Source of the DNA: Tenodera sinensis
Taxonomy: Eukaryota > Arthropoda > Insecta > Mantodea > Mantidae
Length of the DNA stretch: 64,000 nucleotides
NCBI GenBank assembly: GCA_030765045.1
Contig: CM060964.1
Span: 169,628,719 to 169,692,718 of the forward strand
Direction: 5' to 3'
Shown: one piece after another, positions 61,401 through 64,000 of the stretch
Numbering within the stretch: the first letter of the stretch is position 1
Layout: the number at the start of each line of letters is the position of its first letter
Program-made: the position numbers and the translations under genes
Notes under the pieces: model-generated
The model's input: the letters and a program-made list of their open reading frames with translations, nothing else
What the model was told of the DNA's origin: nothing
The model's database searches: none

Positions 61401-62026
61401 AGGCATTGGAAAGACTTGGGGTGAACAAGACCCGCACAACACCCCTACATCCACAGTCGGACGGCATGGTCGAGAGATACATCAAGACCCTAGAGGAGCA
61501 CCTGAGGAAGGTCGTGGCCAGCCATCAGAGAGACTGGGACCTCAAGGTACCACTGTTCTTGCTGGCCTACCGTTCGTCGACACACGACACTACCGGGATG
61601 ACACCAGCAAGCCTAATGTTCGGCCGAGAGCTACGCCTCCCTTGTGACCTGGCTTTTGGTAGCCCCCCGGAAGCGAAACGGCCGGCAACCGAGTATGTGG
61701 AGAGTCTAGTAGACCATCTCCACGACATGCACGAGATGGCTCGTCAGAACATCCAGATGGCGAGCGACCGCATGAAGACCCGGTACGACAGGCAAGTCAA
61801 CAGCCGAGGATTCCAGCAAGGTGACATGGTCTGGTTGTACCGCCCTACCCGGGCCAAGGGACGCTACCCAAAACTTCAACAACCGTGGCAAGGACCGTAC
61901 CGAGTGGTAAAGAGGATTAACGACGTAGTCTACCGCATCCAGAAGGTGCCCCGAGGGAAGATGTTAGTGGTACACCTGGATCGTCTGGCCCGTTACGATG
62001 GTGCTGTTCGGGACGACCAGCCTTGA
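58379..62026 (+). pseudogene. pol: Gypsy pol polyprotein with a nonsense codon in protease
   Basis: The frame is -1 relative to gag and open except for one TGA at 58598-58600. That TGA falls exactly in the protease active site: VLVDT is followed by the stop and then AAVTVV, where the family has Gly. Downstream 1139 codons are clean. The RT has RFCVDYRKLN and the YLDD box at residues 409-412 (numbered from 58607). RNase H has DTDAS at 555-559. The integrase has a zinc region (H-x6-H, later C-x2-C), catalytic D860, D920 and E956 (D-59-D-35-E), and a GPY/F module near the end (QGPYRVVKR). No chromodomain is visible. The single stop should block full Pol synthesis unless read through; the rest looks functional by motif. 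Confidence 0.93.
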
Positions 62027-62037
62027 GGAGGGAGCAG
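62022..62037 (+). other. polypurine tract
   Basis: TGAGGAGGGAGCAG-type purine run directly before the TG of the 3' LTR, overlapping the end of pol. The plus-strand primer in this class of element. Confidence 0.7.
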
Positions 62038-62412
62038 TGTCGCCCAGCGCATTATTGTCGGCGCTACCGCAAAGGAGTCGAAGGAAAGAGACAGAGAATG
62101 GCCGCATTGTTGGGTGCTTGCTGAAAGAGAGAAAGTGATAGAGGCCTCTAGAAATGTCTGCTTTGTATTTCACCGCAAAATAACTGAGCTTTCCCGAAGT
62201 TTCCAGAATAGTGCTTGGGAGATATAAATATCGGTAAAGTGTGAGAAGGAACAGTTCTTTGTGTTACGAATTCGGAGTCGTGCTGTTGGAGAATCGGAAA
62301 AGACTTTCTTGCTGTTGCAACGAGTGTACAAGTTACTGTTTACGGAAATAAAAGTGTTTCTTTATCTCGACTACATCTGTCTTCTGTACTTTACACCCAA
62401 CCAAAAGTCACA
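62038..62412 (+). repeat. 3' LTR
   Basis: Same length as the 5' LTR. Differences: GGGTGCTTGCTG (5' has GGGCGCTTGCCG), AAATATCGG (5' AAATAGCGG) and CTTCTGTACT (5' CTTCTTTACT). Confidence 0.97.
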
Positions 62413-62416
62413 ATAT

Positions 62417-63410
62417 AATATTTATAATTGAAAATCAGCAAGAGCTGGATTTAAAAGCAAAGTACTCAAATTTTACAACTGTGGTGTTGAAAGTCCAAAG
62501 TAAATGCTTCAACTGCCAAGTTTAGTTTTATGATCGTAAAAGGGAATTTATAAAGGGACCCAGTAATTAAATTTGACAATAAACTAATTACAAATAACAT
62601 AATTGGGCCTGTATATATACATGAAGATTTGCATTTTAGACATAGTACTGAACATGTAAGAAAAGCAGAGGGAGTTATGGTTACTTTTGCAAGGTTTACT
62701 TTATTTAATATAAGAATTCCATTAACCACCATTTCATTCTGTTATACAAGAACTTTTGCATCTGTTGTAACATATGGAACAGCATTGTGGACTTCTAAAA
62801 CAACAGACAAAATATTAAAACTTTGGCTGCATTTGTCGCCACAGGAATTTGGCCACTGGACTAAAGATTAAAAGGTGCACAATGTTGGCTAAAGAGAGGA
62901 GATTTAAATAACTGAAATTTTTGGAATAAATTGTGCAAATAAGAGAGATATCAAATTAAATCTAAAAAGAATTTTGTGAAAAGAATGGGAAGAGTGTAAT
63001 GTGGAAAGGAGAACCGGTTCATTTACAAACAATATTTGAGAAAGATTAAAAATAAAATGTTTAAAGTCAACCAAAGGAACATTTGACTGGATATTGGCCT
63101 TGTATCACATATTGGAAAAAGATTACTAAAGTTAATAACAATAATTGTTTATATTGTAAAACACAGGATTCGCCTGAACATGTTTTAGTTGAATGTATTA
63201 CATATAGAGAAATCACTTTAGAAGAAAGAGTAGCCTTAGGAGGGAAGCAAATAAACCGAATTCTAAGAAGTAAAAATCTATATAAGCACTTGTAGTCATT
63301 AACCAGCAAGATAAGCAACTAGCATGGGAAGAACAAAGGAGTATTTGGACTAATTTAAACAAAGAACAACCAGAAGAAATTTTATTAAAATATCTTAAGG
63401 ATTAAGAACA
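62417..63410 (+). pseudogene. old R1/I-group LINE, 3' part
   Basis: Continues the LINE broken at 56728. Removing the Gypsy element and one ATAT copy leaves the frame open for more than ten codons beyond the YSDD motif (IENQQEL follows). Further on, MTGYWPCITYWKK and CLYCKTQDSPEHVLVEC (63140-63190) form the C-terminal C-x2-C-x7-H-x4-C zinc motif of R1/I-group ORF2. The end is poorly defined; no A tail is seen. Numerous stops and small deletions. Confidence 0.72.
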
Positions 63411-63448
63411 ATTAATACAATAGCCTTGCAACCACTGGATAATGATAT

Positions 63449-64000
63449 GAGGTGTAATCAAAAAGTTTCCAGAATGAGGCCATAAACATAACACAACCCT
63501 TTGATTTGTCTACTCTGCACTGTCACTCTCAAAGTAGTCTCCTCAGGAGTTGATGCTCTTGTCCCAGCATTTTTTCCACTGCAGAAGTATCTCTGAAAGG
63601 CATCTTTATACACGTTCAGAGCCTTCAGTGATTCATGATGGATGACATCATTGTCTTCAAAATGGTGTCCTCAGAGCCACATTTGAAGAAGCAGGAAAAT
63701 TGGAGTCAAATCTGGACAATTGACAGGTTGTGAACAGTATTCATCCTATTTTTGTGCAAAAGTTGGCAGACAGAAAGACTTTGTGTGTCGGCGCATTGTT
63801 ATGATGCAGGAACCATTACCAGTCCTCCATTTTTCCAGCTGTTTGCGTCTCACTCTCTCCCATAATTTTTGCAGCACTTGTTTGTAGAACACTTGATTCA
63901 CTGCTTGACCACGCGGTACAAATTCCGTATGTACAATTCCTTTAGTTCAAAAAAATATTTTAAAAAATTATCATTAATGTTACATTGGATCAAACTTGTC
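63449..64000 (-). pseudogene. third mariner transposase remnant, runs off the window
   Basis: Minus-strand blocks in order from the window edge: GIVHTEFVPRGQAVNQVFYK (about 63940-63880), VLQKLWERVRRKQLEKW, a damaged catalytic HDN block (about 63810), CPDLTPIFLL-type text (about 63715; the PDLAPCDF equivalent) and GHHFEDN (about 63660). This is the C-terminal half of a mariner transposase. The downstream edge may be GAGGTGTAATCAAAAAGTTT at 63454-63473, which resembles a mariner TIR, but the partner lies outside the window. Confidence 0.72.

Larger units (their letters stand above)
56729..62412 (+). mobile_element. Ty3/Gypsy LTR retrotransposon, nearly complete
   Basis: Two 375-bp LTRs (TG...CA) flank gag and pol. 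ATAT occurs on both sides (56725-56728 and 62413-62416) as a 4-bp target duplication. Internal signals are a 21-nt tRNA-Leu primer-binding site and a purine tract before the 3' LTR. Order in pol is protease, RT, RNase H, integrase, the Ty3/Gypsy order. There is no envelope gene: only 11 nt separate the pol stop from the 3' LTR. It sits in an old LINE. LTR identity is about 99 percent, so insertion was recent. Confidence 0.97.

Overview
The window is a repeat-rich stretch of an arthropod genome, most likely a large-genome insect. The evidence is the repeat set: mariner, hAT, PIF/Harbinger and pogo-type DNA transposons, R1/I-group LINEs, a Ty3/Gypsy element, and a tRNA-derived SINE with an intact A/B-box head. 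There are no bacterial features. I see one believable host-gene piece, a single 128-bp exon (32760-32887, +) of a C2orf69/UPF0565 homologue with good splice sites. The rest of the window is probably intron or intergenic DNA built from nested mobile elements. The species is not determined.

Layout. 1-4734: a remnant of a Tc1/mariner-like gene, then a mariner element (TIRs at 393 and 4732) split by a hAT element (1582-4447) with an exact 8-bp target duplication. 4855-31299: the two inverted ends of a PIF/Harbinger element, 26 kb apart, because about 24.7 kb of an A/C-only satellite, (CCACA)n and relatives, sits inside it. The satellite holds seven copies of a 255-257 bp spacer, all in one orientation and in two variants (A and B). 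They are arranged as higher-order repeats. Two independent 5'-truncated LINE insertions with poly(A) tails and target duplications made of satellite sequence also lie inside. 31360-32125: a G/T-rich minisatellite of opposite strand polarity. 32269-34985: a SINE-like piece, a near-perfect long hairpin, the C2orf69 exon, and a second mariner remnant (minus strand) with 960 bp of pyrimidine microsatellite in its coding region. 36440-46603: a LINE remnant, a second hAT (38015-40715, exact TSD), a pogo-like tail, a multicopy arthropod gene family fragment, a tRNA SINE, and a third hAT (44169-46603, TIRs and near-perfect TSD). 49232-49691: a fold-back element. 50475-51060: an internally deleted pogo-like remnant. 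52440-63410: a decayed, nearly full-length R1/I-group LINE interrupted just after its reverse transcriptase YxDD motif by a young 5.7-kb Gypsy element (56729-62412; 375-bp LTRs, ATAT TSD, tRNA-Leu primer site, gag plus pol). 63449-64000: a third mariner remnant running off the window.

How the parts relate. The nesting gives a relative order: mariner before hAT-1; old LINE before Gypsy; Harbinger probably before the satellite expansion; satellite before the two LINE insertions. The satellite is the most unusual part. It lacks stop codons on either strand, so it produces very long but meaningless reading frames (up to 1565 codons). Its spacers look like amplified hAT ends. Its LINE guests may be repeat-targeting members of their clade. 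The Gypsy element looks almost intact, but a nonsense codon replaces the protease active-site glycine.
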